Positions 1 to 5,471 of a stretch of DNA of 10,087 nucleotides are shown piece by piece. This DNA comes from Candidatus Kerfeldbacteria bacterium. GTDB taxonomy: Bacteria > Patescibacteriota > Patescibacteriia > PEXW01. Below the pieces are notes generated by a model. That model worked only from the letters and a program-made list of their open reading frames with translations. It searched no databases and was not told the origin of the DNA. Position 1 is the stretch's first letter. Each line of letters begins with the position of its first letter. Both the position numbers and the translations under genes were made by a program. The stretch spans positions 1 through 10,087 of the forward strand of contig CAIPSZ010000003.1 in assembly GCA_903867845.1 (NCBI GenBank). Reading direction: 5' to 3'.

Positions 1-130
1 ACTGAAAGTTGTCGCCGTCATTATTTGCAAACAAAGCGCCGTCGCCATGTATGATAACCAAATCCTTTTGTTTTAAAAGGGCTTTGATATATTTTACATG
101 CGTATCATTTATATTAAAAATCGTTGCCAT
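1..130 (-). CDS. Unknown protein, N-terminal 43 residues (cut by window edge)
   Basis: The minus-strand frame opens with ATG at 130-128 and stays open through the window edge (43 codons). The start overlaps the stop of the upstream basic-protein gene as TAATG (132-128), a coupling seen at other joints of this cassette. The visible part begins MATIFNINDTHVKYIK and continues with a hydrophobic strand and a Gly/Asp-rich turn (LVIIHGDGALFANN). No family is recognised and the protein is incomplete, so no function is offered. Its codons are AT-richer (AAT, AAA, ATA, TTT) than those of the structural genes upstream, so it may belong to an accessory segment beyond the terminator at 287-317. The coupled start and the complete absence of stops support a real gene. 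Confidence 0.6.
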   Translation of the reverse strand, partial: MATIFNINDTHVKYIKALLKQKDLVIIHGDGALFANNDGDNFQ

Positions 131-270
131 TATTTACCCTTGCCTTTCGGTTGTACTTTGCTTTTGTTTGGGCCATAGCTCTTATGTGAGTTTTTCGCGT
201 TGGGGTGCGTGATATGGTATCGCTTCAACGCCGGTGGTACTTTGCTTCCAGGTTGTTTCTTTCCAGCCAT
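130..270 (-). CDS. Small, extremely basic protein (46 aa), unknown function
   Basis: ATG at 270-268 follows a GGAG ribosome binding site (276-279) by 5 nt. The product has 46 residues, 11 of them Lys, plus 1 Arg and 3 His, and no Asp or Glu. The C-terminus is a Lys/Gly/Pro tail (VQPKGKGK). Such composition fits a nucleic-acid- or polyanion-binding peptide, but no family is recognised and that role is only inference. The frame extends upstream to an ATG at 312, but that codon lies inside the terminator stem and has no ribosome site, so 270 is preferred. The stop overlaps the next start as TAATG. The gene lies directly after a terminator, so its expression depends on read-through, anti-termination or a promoter not identified here. 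Confidence 0.55.
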   Translation of the reverse strand: MAGKKQPGSKVPPALKRYHITHPNAKNSHKSYGPNKSKVQPKGKGK

Positions 271-275
271 TGCAT

Positions 276-280
276 CTCCA
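276..280 (-). promoter_or_regulatory. Ribosome binding site deciding the start at 270
   Basis: Minus-strand TGGAG lies 5 nt before ATG 270. It selects this start over the in-frame ATG at 312, which is buried in the terminator hairpin. It begins only 7 nt after the terminator U-tract, the spacing expected if the terminator controls access to the downstream gene. Confidence 0.6.
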
Positions 281-286
281 GATAAC

Positions 287-317
287 AAAAAAGCCGCATG
301 AGACTGGCTCATGCGGC
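287..317 (-). terminator. Rho-independent terminator of the phage structural operon
   Basis: A perfect 10-bp inverted repeat (293-302 with 308-317, arms GCCGCATGAG and CTCATGCGGC) encloses a 5-nt loop. On the minus strand it is followed by six T residues (292-287). The plus strand has no T-run after the stem, so it acts leftward only. It closes the transcription unit that carries the genes at 409-4770. Confidence 0.9.
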
Positions 318-396
318 CTTAGTTTACTGCGGGGTCTTCCTTCCCGGAAGTCCCCAGGTGCATCGTACTACTCTGACTAGCAGCGGGTTCAGATGC
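287..396 (-). ncRNA. Candidate structured RNA or attenuated leader (~110 nt)
   Basis: This gene-free stretch can fold as three consecutive hairpins on the minus strand. Hairpin 1 pairs GCATC (396-392) with GATGC (364-360), then CTGCT (383-379) with AGTAG (372-368, one G-U) around a 6-nt loop. Hairpin 2 (355-331) pairs GGGG/CCCC and CTTCC/GGAAG across one A-A mismatch around loop GGGAA. Hairpin 3 is the terminator. A possible extended -10 promoter (403-411) would start transcription at about 396, exactly at the base of hairpin 1. It could be a small phage RNA, or a leader whose terminator gates the basic-protein gene starting at 270. No known Rfam class is recognised. The pairing is seen in the sequence; the RNA itself is inference. 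Confidence 0.35.
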
Positions 397-402
397 GAAT
401 AT

Positions 403-431
403 ATTTTATCACGATTCGCTTATTACTGCAA
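403..431 (-). promoter_or_regulatory. Possible extended -10 promoter, minus strand
   Basis: On the minus strand TGATAAAAT (411-403) gives a TG-n extended -10 with TAAAAT (5 of 6 consensus bases). A weak -35, TTGCAG (431-426, 3 of 6), lies 17 nt upstream. It sits across the end of the 77-aa gene and would fire into the structured region at 396-287. It was recognised by eye only, in an AT-rich patch, so a chance match is possible. Confidence 0.3.
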
Positions 432-642
432 TTCCGTCAACCACCATCGCAAAATCCGCAAGGGCAATCTCGACCAGATTCGCCTTGCGGCATTGCGAGC
501 GCAGCCGGTCGCCGTCCTTGAATTGTAGGAACGTGATCCCGTCCCTTACCACCTTCTTGCAGATGATGATATTATCTACTCGGACAAGCCCTGTACAGGG
601 GTCAATCGTTACCGCGGGCTGGGAGACAAGTTTAGGGGTCAT
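409..642 (-). CDS. Small phage protein of unknown function (77 aa)
   Basis: ATG at 642-640 overlaps the TGA of the preceding gene as ATGA (642-639), a classic translational coupling, so this start is chosen. A longer frame from GTG 690 would add 16 residues containing a Cys-x2-Cys-x2-Cys triplet, but these lie wholly inside the previous gene and the start is weaker. The 77 residues look like a compact beta-rich fold: VTIDPCTGLVRVDN, then IIICKKVV, then TFLQFKDGDRLRSQ, ending in a helix. It is the last gene before the terminator at 287-317. No named family is recognised. Its place at the end of a structural cassette suggests a phage accessory or virion-associated protein, which is inference from position only. 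Confidence 0.6.
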   Translation of the reverse strand: MTPKLVSQPAVTIDPCTGLVRVDNIIICKKVVRDGITFLQFKDGDRLRSQCRKANLVEIALADFAMVVDGIAVISES

Positions 643-848
643 TTCAACATTCGCGAGAGCACAGTTTCCGCAGCGTGAGCACGCGCCCACGCGTGAGCGG
701 CTGGAACGCCAGAACTGCGCAATATCCGCTTGAGCTTATTCTTGACATAGACGTTTGCCTTGTAAAACGCATAGCGTTCCTTGCGGTGCGGGCTGGTAGA
801 CATATTCCTTCCGCCCTTACGCTGTTGGGGACTTTGTTTCTCTGCCAT
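639..848 (-). CDS. Small basic phage protein (69 aa)
   Basis: ATG at 848-846 overlaps the stop of the upstream gene as TAATG, with GGAG about 10 nt upstream. The product is 69 residues, strongly basic, and probably helical in its second half (KNKLKRILRSSGVPAAHAWA). An internal ATG at 803, preceded by GGAAGGAAT, would give a 54-residue version, so either or both starts may be used. Small basic helical proteins of this kind occur among structural genes of metagenomic tailed phages, but no function is known to me. It ends in an ATGA overlap with the next gene. The reading frame and the coupling on both sides are clear; the role is unknown. Confidence 0.6.
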   Translation of the reverse strand: MAEKQSPQQRKGGRNMSTSPHRKERYAFYKANVYVKNKLKRILRSSGVPAAHAWARAHAAETVLSRMLK

Positions 849-1573
849 TACTCTTGTACTCCAGTCCATCTATTCCCGGATTTATCCTGCAAAAAATGTT
901 CGCATTCCCATCCCCCACAGGTATAATTTGGATTTCCCATATAAGGTACAAGCCCGTGACCAATCCACCACTTCGCCCGGTGCCATTGTCCCATAAGTCT
1001 AACGCATGTCCCGTTATTCTTCTGGCAGGCGTAGTCAGGCGAACCATTTTTCCCTGTAAACTCTAACATAACATTCTTCCTGCTTCTAAGTTTCCCCTCC
1101 GCATAAACAGCGTCCAGAGTAGCGCAATATCCATTCGCCCGATCCGTTGCGAACTGTGTAATCTCGTCATCCGTTATCGGCTCCTCGGTATCCTTCCGCA
1201 TCGCTTCCATCGTCGCAAACAAGCCCGCCAGGAACGCAAACTCTTGCTCCTGCCTGTTAGCCAGCCAGTCACTATCTTCTGGGTCGGGGTCGTAGGTCGC
1301 ACCCTCGCCCTGGTTTGCCGTCCACCCCGTCTCGAAGGCATCCAAAAATGCTGTAGCCGTGGCGGTCTTGGCTTCATTCTGCCCGGTGGAACTGCCCACA
1401 TTCCCGGACAGATACCCGGAAAACGCCTCGAATAGGCTGTTGTAATAATCGCCCCGGATGGAAGCGTAATCACCCACCGACTGGATCGCAATAGCGGCGA
1501 CATGCCCGTCTACGGGTATCCCGTCCCTTCGGCATTGCTCGTATAGTTGGCGGAGTTCCGTTATTTTATCCAT
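848..1573 (-). CDS. Phage structural protein with Cys-containing C-terminal domain (241 aa), head-morphogenesis-like
   Basis: ATG at 1573-1571 comes one base after the TAA of the large repeat protein. The N-terminal ~170 residues look mostly helical and acidic, with a segment around 78-125 (FETGWTANQ, then WLANRQEQEFAFLAGLF). The C-terminal ~60 residues carry Cys183, Cys190, Cys219 and Cys224 with His198, the triplet GQWHRAKWW and CGGWECEHFLQD. This C-x6-C ... C-x4-C pattern could bind a metal. The tail resembles Cys-containing C-termini at the ends of phage minor-head/head-morphogenesis proteins, which is recollection of pattern, not a database hit. The position downstream of tail-type genes is unusual for a head protein, so a virion or assembly role in a different part of the particle remains possible. 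Confidence 0.55.
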   Translation of the reverse strand: MDKITELRQLYEQCRRDGIPVDGHVAAIAIQSVGDYASIRGDYYNSLFEAFSGYLSGNVGSSTGQNEAKTATATAFLDAFETGWTANQGEGATYDPDPEDSDWLANRQEQEFAFLAGLFATMEAMRKDTEEPITDDEITQFATDRANGYCATLDAVYAEGKLRSRKNVMLEFTGKNGSPDYACQKNNGTCVRLMGQWHRAKWWIGHGLVPYMGNPNYTCGGWECEHFLQDKSGNRWTGVQE

Positions 1574-1574
1574 G

Positions 1575-3311
1575 TTATTTCGTCAGCATCAAGGCAATGG
1601 CGTTCTTGATACGCCGTATCATATCGGCCAGGGTAGCCGGTAACGTGGTTCCAGTATCGGTCAGGATGTCATTCAAGTGTTCATCCACACTTCCGATAAC
1701 GGGAGCGCCTGCTGATGGGGCGAGTTTCATGGCGTCTCTTACGTTCTGGTCTGTCAGGGTTGAGACAGACGTAGGAATGTCATCAAGTTTATCGTCAATG
1801 CTATCCTCTGCTCCAATTCCCGGTGCGGTTGCCACAAGAAGCATCGCGTCTCTTACCTGCTGTTGGGTAATCATGGCAGGCGGAGTCGGCAAATCGTCTA
1901 TCTTGTCGTCAATGCTATCTTCGTCCGAAGCACCGACAGACGGAGCTAACTTCATGGCGTCACGAACATCTTGACTGGTCAAAGTGGATGGCGGCGTGGT
2001 TGGGATATCGTCTAATTTATCATCAATCGAATCTTCTGCCGAAGCCCCAACACTTGGAGCCAGCTTCATCGCATCCCGAATACCTTGAGGGGTCGGAGGG
2101 GTGATGGGGATATTCTCGCCCAGCGCTTCCATGCTATCGGTTGTCCTATCATAGCCAGTCGCCCCAGCCTTATTCTTGAGCGCATCCACCAAGTCCATCG
2201 CTGCACCGGCTGGAAGGTTGTTTGGAGTCGCGTTGTTTAGCAGCATCGCATTCACTTCGACGTAATGGTTTGCATCAAGCGCAACCGGAGTCCCTGCCGC
2301 GTCATCCGTAAGCCAGCGCAAGAATATCGCGCTTACTTTACCGCCTGCGCTTACTAACAGGGTATGCAATTTCAGCCCGATGGAATTGACAACCAGTCCA
2401 GCGTCGGTTTCGAGTTGGTTCCAAATCGCTAAAATACCAGCCACCGAGAGGCTGAACCCGGTCTTGTCACTTACGGCGATACTTTGCCCCGCCGTCAGGT
2501 CAACCGTCTGACTCATCTTCGTTCCGTTGGTTGTGGGCAATCCACCAGCCGCGCCCGGAACTGCATCCGGAAGGCTGTTGACCGTCCCTGTTGGGGATGC
2601 AATATTGAAGAACTTGGTAAACGCCGCGACAATTAAGGCCGCTGTTCCGGAGATTGCCGCACCAAGAATCTGCGTCAAATTTGCTCCGACTGTGATATTC
2701 GTCAGCGTATGCGCCCCGGTCGCATCATGAATGTTGTCGAAGTCCAGCCCTGCCTCGCCTGTAGCAGCCACATCCAACGTCCTAGTTGGTACCGTAGGCT
2801 GTAGTGGCACTTTCCCGGTTGCGTAGTCATTGACAATGGCGGGAAGGTTCCCGGTTCCGTTGTCTCGCCCGGTCTGCGCCGTTCCCCCAATCAGCTTTGC
2901 ATTGACATCCGGCGTTCCGGCAGTTCCAGGCGTCAACCAGGCCGTTCCAAGTAGCTGAACAACGCTTATATCCAGCAGGTCGCCGCCACCGATGAGACTG
3001 TCAAAGACGTTTGCAGCAACCACCACGAAATCCTGCCAGACTGGTAATGCACCGGCCATAATGCAAGCCACCCTCAGCCGTCCGAGCGTGTCGGTGTCGG
3101 TTGTGTCCAGAGGCACACCATAGTAGCCGTTCTCGTCATGTGTCGCTCCTGCCGCATTGTGCGTCTGTGCAAACGAACCGCCATTTTTGGTCAGGCGGAT
3201 GTTTGCCTGTGCGATACTCAGCGCGGTTTTAGCAGTAAAGCCGTCCGTACTGTCAACAAACGGGCCGAATTTTATCGTCGCCGCCGTAGATTGCTTGAGA
3301 CATTGTGCCAT
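1575..3311 (-). CDS. Phage tail/baseplate-type structural protein with C-terminal tandem repeats (578 aa)
   Basis: ATG at 3311-3309 directly follows the TAA of the upstream gene and has a good AGAGGAG site (3325-3319). Residues 1-115 form a domain I recognise from uncultured tailed-phage structural proteins (KFGPFVDSTDGFTAKTALSI ... LGRLRVACIMAGALPVW ... ANVFDSL). Residues 116-400 are Ala/Gly/Thr-rich, beta-like sequence. Residues 411-551 hold four ~38-residue repeats, each starting with (I/V)RDAM(K/L)L and containing S(I/V)D-x-(K/H)L-type turns and IPT. The last ~25 residues are helical. It probably belongs to the tail tip, baseplate or fibre attachment region. The neighbours are other tail-like genes transcribed in the same direction. 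Phage structural identity is fairly sure; the exact particle location is inference. Confidence 0.75.
   Translation of the reverse strand: MAQCLKQSTAATIKFGPFVDSTDGFTAKTALSIAQANIRLTKNGGSFAQTHNAAGATHDENGYYGVPLDTTDTDTLGRLRVACIMAGALPVWQDFVVVAANVFDSLIGGGDLLDISVVQLLGTAWLTPGTAGTPDVNAKLIGGTAQTGRDNGTGNLPAIVNDYATGKVPLQPTVPTRTLDVAATGEAGLDFDNIHDATGAHTLTNITVGANLTQILGAAISGTAALIVAAFTKFFNIASPTGTVNSLPDAVPGAAGGLPTTNGTKMSQTVDLTAGQSIAVSDKTGFSLSVAGILAIWNQLETDAGLVVNSIGLKLHTLLVSAGGKVSAIFLRWLTDDAAGTPVALDANHYVEVNAMLLNNATPNNLPAGAAMDLVDALKNKAGATGYDRTTDSMEALGENIPITPPTPQGIRDAMKLAPSVGASAEDSIDDKLDDIPTTPPSTLTSQDVRDAMKLAPSVGASDEDSIDDKIDDLPTPPAMITQQQVRDAMLLVATAPGIGAEDSIDDKLDDIPTSVSTLTDQNVRDAMKLAPSAGAPVIGSVDEHLNDILTDTGTTLPATLADMIRRIKNAIALMLTK
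1659..2081 (-). repeat. Four tandem ~38-residue coding repeats
   Basis: Within the 578-aa protein, copies start at residues 411, 449, 486 and 524, a spacing of 38, 37 and 38. Copies 1 and 2 share RDAMKLAPSVGAS and EDSIDDK. Copy 3 diverges after RDAM. Copy 4 keeps RDAMKLAPS but changes the second half (SVDEHLNDI). DNA identity is visible between copies, but it is lower than the protein similarity, so the array is not a very recent duplication. Confidence 0.9.
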
Positions 3312-3983
3312 TTATACGCTCCTCTGTCGTGCAAGGTGCATGAATTGTTTGGGTACGCCAACAGATGCCGCTGCATTGATTGACCAGCCCATGTCGTACC
3401 ACAAAACAGATGATCCAAGAGTCCAGCTCATTACAACACTGGCAGCACCATCCTTGGTCGAACCTGCCCCCGATTGAAGATAAGCTGCAACTTCTTTCCA
3501 TCTTCCGGTTTGACCAGCATCGGCGTTTATACCTGCCGAAGTAGATATTTCGGTATAGACAACATCCAAACAAACTGAACCAACCGCAGAAGCAACAGTT
3601 ACGGCAGGTGCAGTACTGGTTCCGGTGGCCTTTGCCCTGGTTCCGAACGGAGTGGTTTGGTCTACGCCGCTAAATGATACCGACCCAACATACATGTATC
3701 GGTTTCCATTAGCCTCAGTGACAACAACCGTATTAGCGCCCGGAGTTGGGTTTTTCAAGTACCAGGCATAAACCCCATATCTCCAGGTAGAGACATTGGA
3801 ATCCATAAACGTCATAGCCGCTCCGCCGAATGTTGCACTAACATTTAATAATATGGAAGCGTTATAACGATAAGCCAGGCATACAAAAACAATCCGATTA
3901 CTCCCACTACCAATCGTGTGCGTGAAGGTAACAGATGTTGCCGATGTGTGCCCTGATGCTGCCGCATCAAACGCAATCGCCAT
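3312..3983 (-). CDS. Beta-rich phage structural protein (223 aa), possible receptor-binding or minor tail protein
   Basis: ATG at 3983-3981 follows the TAA of the micro-ORF with no gap. A GGGAG site (3994-3990) lies 6 nt before it, inside the micro-ORF. The product starts MAIAFDAAASGHTS and continues with alternating beta strands: VTFTHTIGSGSNRIVFVCLA (13-36), TFGGAAMTFM (51-60), YAWYLKNPTPGANTVVV (72-88) and VGSVSFSGVDQTTPFG (99-114). This pattern is typical of a jelly-roll or immunoglobulin-like domain found in phage tail and some secreted bacterial proteins. No catalytic motif or signal peptide is seen. Its position between a fibre-like protein and the large tail protein supports a place in the host-contact apparatus, but that is inference. 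Confidence 0.65.
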   Translation of the reverse strand: MAIAFDAAASGHTSATSVTFTHTIGSGSNRIVFVCLAYRYNASILLNVSATFGGAAMTFMDSNVSTWRYGVYAWYLKNPTPGANTVVVTEANGNRYMYVGSVSFSGVDQTTPFGTRAKATGTSTAPAVTVASAVGSVCLDVVYTEISTSAGINADAGQTGRWKEVAAYLQSGAGSTKDGAASVVMSWTLGSSVLWYDMGWSINAAASVGVPKQFMHLARQRSV

Positions 3984-4073
3984 TTACAACTCCCAAAAAT
4001 GCAACGAGCGAGCCGCCCGTTTATGCACGGGCAGGTCTACAAGTTGCTCTTGATACGCAGCCCAATTTGCCAT
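3984..4073 (-). CDS. 29-residue micro-ORF between tail genes
   Basis: ATG at 4073-4071 overlaps the stop of the fibre-like gene as TAATG. The TAA (3986-3984) is immediately followed by the ATG of the next gene. The peptide starts MANWAAYQEQLVDLPVHKR and ends SLHFWEL. It carries two Trp, a likely amphipathic helix and no Cys. Only a weak GGTGG site precedes it, so translation would depend on termination of the upstream gene. It may be a true small protein or a coupling device delivering ribosomes to the GGGAG site of the next gene. The perfect fit of start and stop between two genes makes chance less likely, but no family is recognised. Confidence 0.5.
   Translation of the reverse strand: MANWAAYQEQLVDLPVHKRAARSLHFWEL
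3990..3994 (-). promoter_or_regulatory. Ribosome binding site for the beta-rich protein, inside the micro-ORF
   Basis: Minus-strand GGGAG lies 6 nt upstream of ATG 3983 and is encoded within the last codons of the 29-aa micro-ORF (Trp-Glu). It fixes the start of the 223-aa gene. Confidence 0.7.
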
Positions 4074-4771
4074 TATGTCACCACCATGTCTGTGATATTG
4101 CCAAACCCGTCATAGGTCGGTGTCCAGGTGTTTGTTCCATCTGTGCAGGATACCAGTTCACCCGCCACCCATGTGTAGTCAATCGTCCTGCCGCCTGTCT
4201 TTGCAACCTGCGTCACGTTCCCGTTGATGTCATAAGTGATGTGACAGCCACGCGTCCCGATAAACTCCGTGCCTCGGTTGTCATGGTCAAATATATTGGC
4301 AACCTTCGTCCCTGCGAAGTCAACATGGCCTGCATGGGCGTAGTCCAGGTGCGTGAGTAGCGGATGGTCCGTAACGCCGCCGCCTCCACCGGGAAGCCAC
4401 GTAAGATTTCCTGCTCCGTCATTATGCAGGTATCCTATCGCGTTTGGCAGGGCAGCCAGGGCCAGGATAATGGGCGTGGGTCTGTATCCGCCTCCGCCTC
4501 CACCGATATACGTGGTCATGGTTGGGAGCGACTTCCACCCATCCCCAGATAGCCAGAGGTTGGGAGACTTGGCAGCCGGAACTGCGCCGGGTTTCGAGAG
4601 CGTGAATATCGGCAGGTTTTCGGGCGGGATGATCCCATCCAGCGCGTCAGCCGGCCATAATGCCGGGAGCTGTAACGCCTGGATCTGCGCCGTCGCCCAT
4701 TCCTTCAATTCCTTCGTGCGGGTAACGATTGCCGCCTGTATCTGTCTCTCGTTGGCGTCAGTCAGCTCCTG
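4073..4771 (-). CDS. Phage tail-fibre-like protein, N-terminus lost at the junction
   Basis: About 232 codons from the junction to TAA at 4075-4073 read as a phage fibre. First comes a helical segment (ELTDANERQIQAAIVTRTKE). A six-glycine hinge follows, then YLHNDGAGNLTWLP, a five-glycine hinge and DHPLLTHLDYAHAGHVDFAG, a motif I associate with metagenomic phage tail/neck proteins. A C-terminal module carries YDINGNVT and YDGFGNIT, resembling YD/RHS repeats. The open frame continues to an ATG at 4903, but those first ~44 residues are antisense to the glycosyltransferase and are not phage-like. The true start is therefore missing. The stop overlaps the micro-ORF start as TAATG. Fibre-like identity is likely; receptor binding is inference. 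Confidence 0.65.
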   Translation of the reverse strand, partial: QELTDANERQIQAAIVTRTKELKEWATAQIQALQLPALWPADALDGIIPPENLPIFTLSKPGAVPAAKSPNLWLSGDGWKSLPTMTTYIGGGGGGYRPTPIILALAALPNAIGYLHNDGAGNLTWLPGGGGGVTDHPLLTHLDYAHAGHVDFAGTKVANIFDHDNRGTEFIGTRGCHITYDINGNVTQVAKTGGRTIDYTWVAGELVSCTDGTNTWTPTYDGFGNITDMVVT

Positions 4772-4780
4772 CGCACGTGG
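4757..4780. other. Chimeric junction between phage cassette and glycan operon
   Basis: Left of this stretch only the minus strand has sensible protein sequence (fibre helix LTDANERQIQ). Right of it only the plus strand does (GT4 sequence RTWDRQAADRVDLFIANS). Both genes are truncated at their N-terminal side here and neither has its own start codon. The exact point cannot be fixed from sequence alone. No direct repeat, tRNA, integrase or insertion-sequence end is seen. Confidence 0.75.
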
Positions 4781-5455
4781 GACCGCCAGGCCGCGGATCG
4801 GGTGGACCTGTTCATTGCCAACTCGCACTTTGTCGCCCATCGCATTGAGAAGTACTACCGACGACCTTCGACGGTCATCTACCCACCAGTGGATACAGAT
4901 CAATTTTCCATTGCCCCAGAGGTGGGCAACTACTACGTGATGATGGGCCGCCTACGCCCGTACAAGCGTTTCGATATTGCCATCAAAGCGTTCAACGCCA
5001 TGAACATCCCGCTGAAGATCATTGGCGTGGGTGAGGAAGAGGCAGCGCTGCGCAAGATCGCCAGGCCGAACGTAGAATTCCTCGGGTACAACGTGGACCG
5101 TAATGCCGTCATGCAGCACGCGTTAGGTTTCATTAACCCGCAGGTAGAAGACTTTGGCATTGCCCCAGTGGAAGCCATGGCGTGCGGTCGGCCGGTCATT
5201 GCGTACCGCGCGGGTGGCGCAATGGAAACGGTGAAGGAAGGGGAGACGGGCGCGTTCTTCGACGAGCAGAGCTGGGAGTCCCTGGCTGACACGGTCATCC
5301 GCTTCAAGCCGAAGGCATTTGACCCGCAGAAAATTCGGCAGCACGCACAGACATTTGACCGCGAGGTCTTCAAGCAGCGCATGCGCGAATTCGTGCAAAC
5401 GGCGTGGGCCCAGTACCGCACGACCGGCCGTGTAGACGTCCAAAAAACCTCGTAG
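4769..5455 (+). CDS. GT4-family glycosyltransferase, C-terminal half only (partial)
   Basis: The protein would transfer a sugar from a nucleotide-sugar donor to a growing glycan on the cytoplasmic side. Visible features are the inter-domain segment RTWDRQAADRVDLFIANS, then VIYPPVDTDQF, the donor-domain loop GRLRPYKRFD with its conserved Lys/Arg, and the E-x7-E motif of GT-B retaining enzymes (EDFGIAPVE) followed by AMACGRPVIAYRAGG. The Pro-Tyr-Lys-Arg loop resembles the RfaB/WbaZ-like mannosyltransferase group; the sugar cannot be deduced. About 229 codons remain, whereas such enzymes usually have 350-400 residues, so the N-terminal acceptor domain is missing at the junction. A GTG at 4802 could be called as a start but lies inside the conserved region. 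It is the first gene of the plus-strand operon, 16 nt before the next. Confidence 0.85.
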   Translation: MRTWDRQAADRVDLFIANSHFVAHRIEKYYRRPSTVIYPPVDTDQFSIAPEVGNYYVMMGRLRPYKRFDIAIKAFNAMNIPLKIIGVGEEEAALRKIARPNVEFLGYNVDRNAVMQHALGFINPQVEDFGIAPVEAMACGRPVIAYRAGGAMETVKEGETGAFFDEQSWESLADTVIRFKPKAFDPQKIRQHAQTFDREVFKQRMREFVQTAWAQYRTTGRVDVQKTS

Positions 5456-5471
5456 TACACTACCGCTACCT

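Noticed and set aside
331..400. tRNA-like GGGTTCAGATGC element on the plus strand
   Set aside because: No matching T-arm or acceptor stem can be drawn around it, and the pairing is better explained by minus-strand hairpins.
1659..2081. Repeated DNA suggestive of a CRISPR or minisatellite array
   Set aside because: The ~114-nt period matches in-frame protein repeats; there are no short identical repeats with unique spacers.
4073..4400. RHS toxin or polymorphic toxin
   Set aside because: Only two short YD-like units are present and no toxin tip or immunity gene follows; the setting is a phage fibre.
4757..4780. Site-specific prophage attachment site
   Set aside because: There is no integrase, tRNA or repeat here, and the break lies inside a tail-fibre gene rather than at a phage genome end.
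4772..4903. Minus-strand extension of the fibre gene to an ATG at 4903
   Set aside because: These residues (MICIHWWVDDRRR...) are the antisense of conserved GT4 sequence and have no phage-like character; the frame is open by chance.
4353..4940. Plus-strand 195-codon open frame across the junction
   Set aside because: It is antisense to the phage fibre and out of frame with the GT; Pro runs come from the reverse complement of glycine codons.
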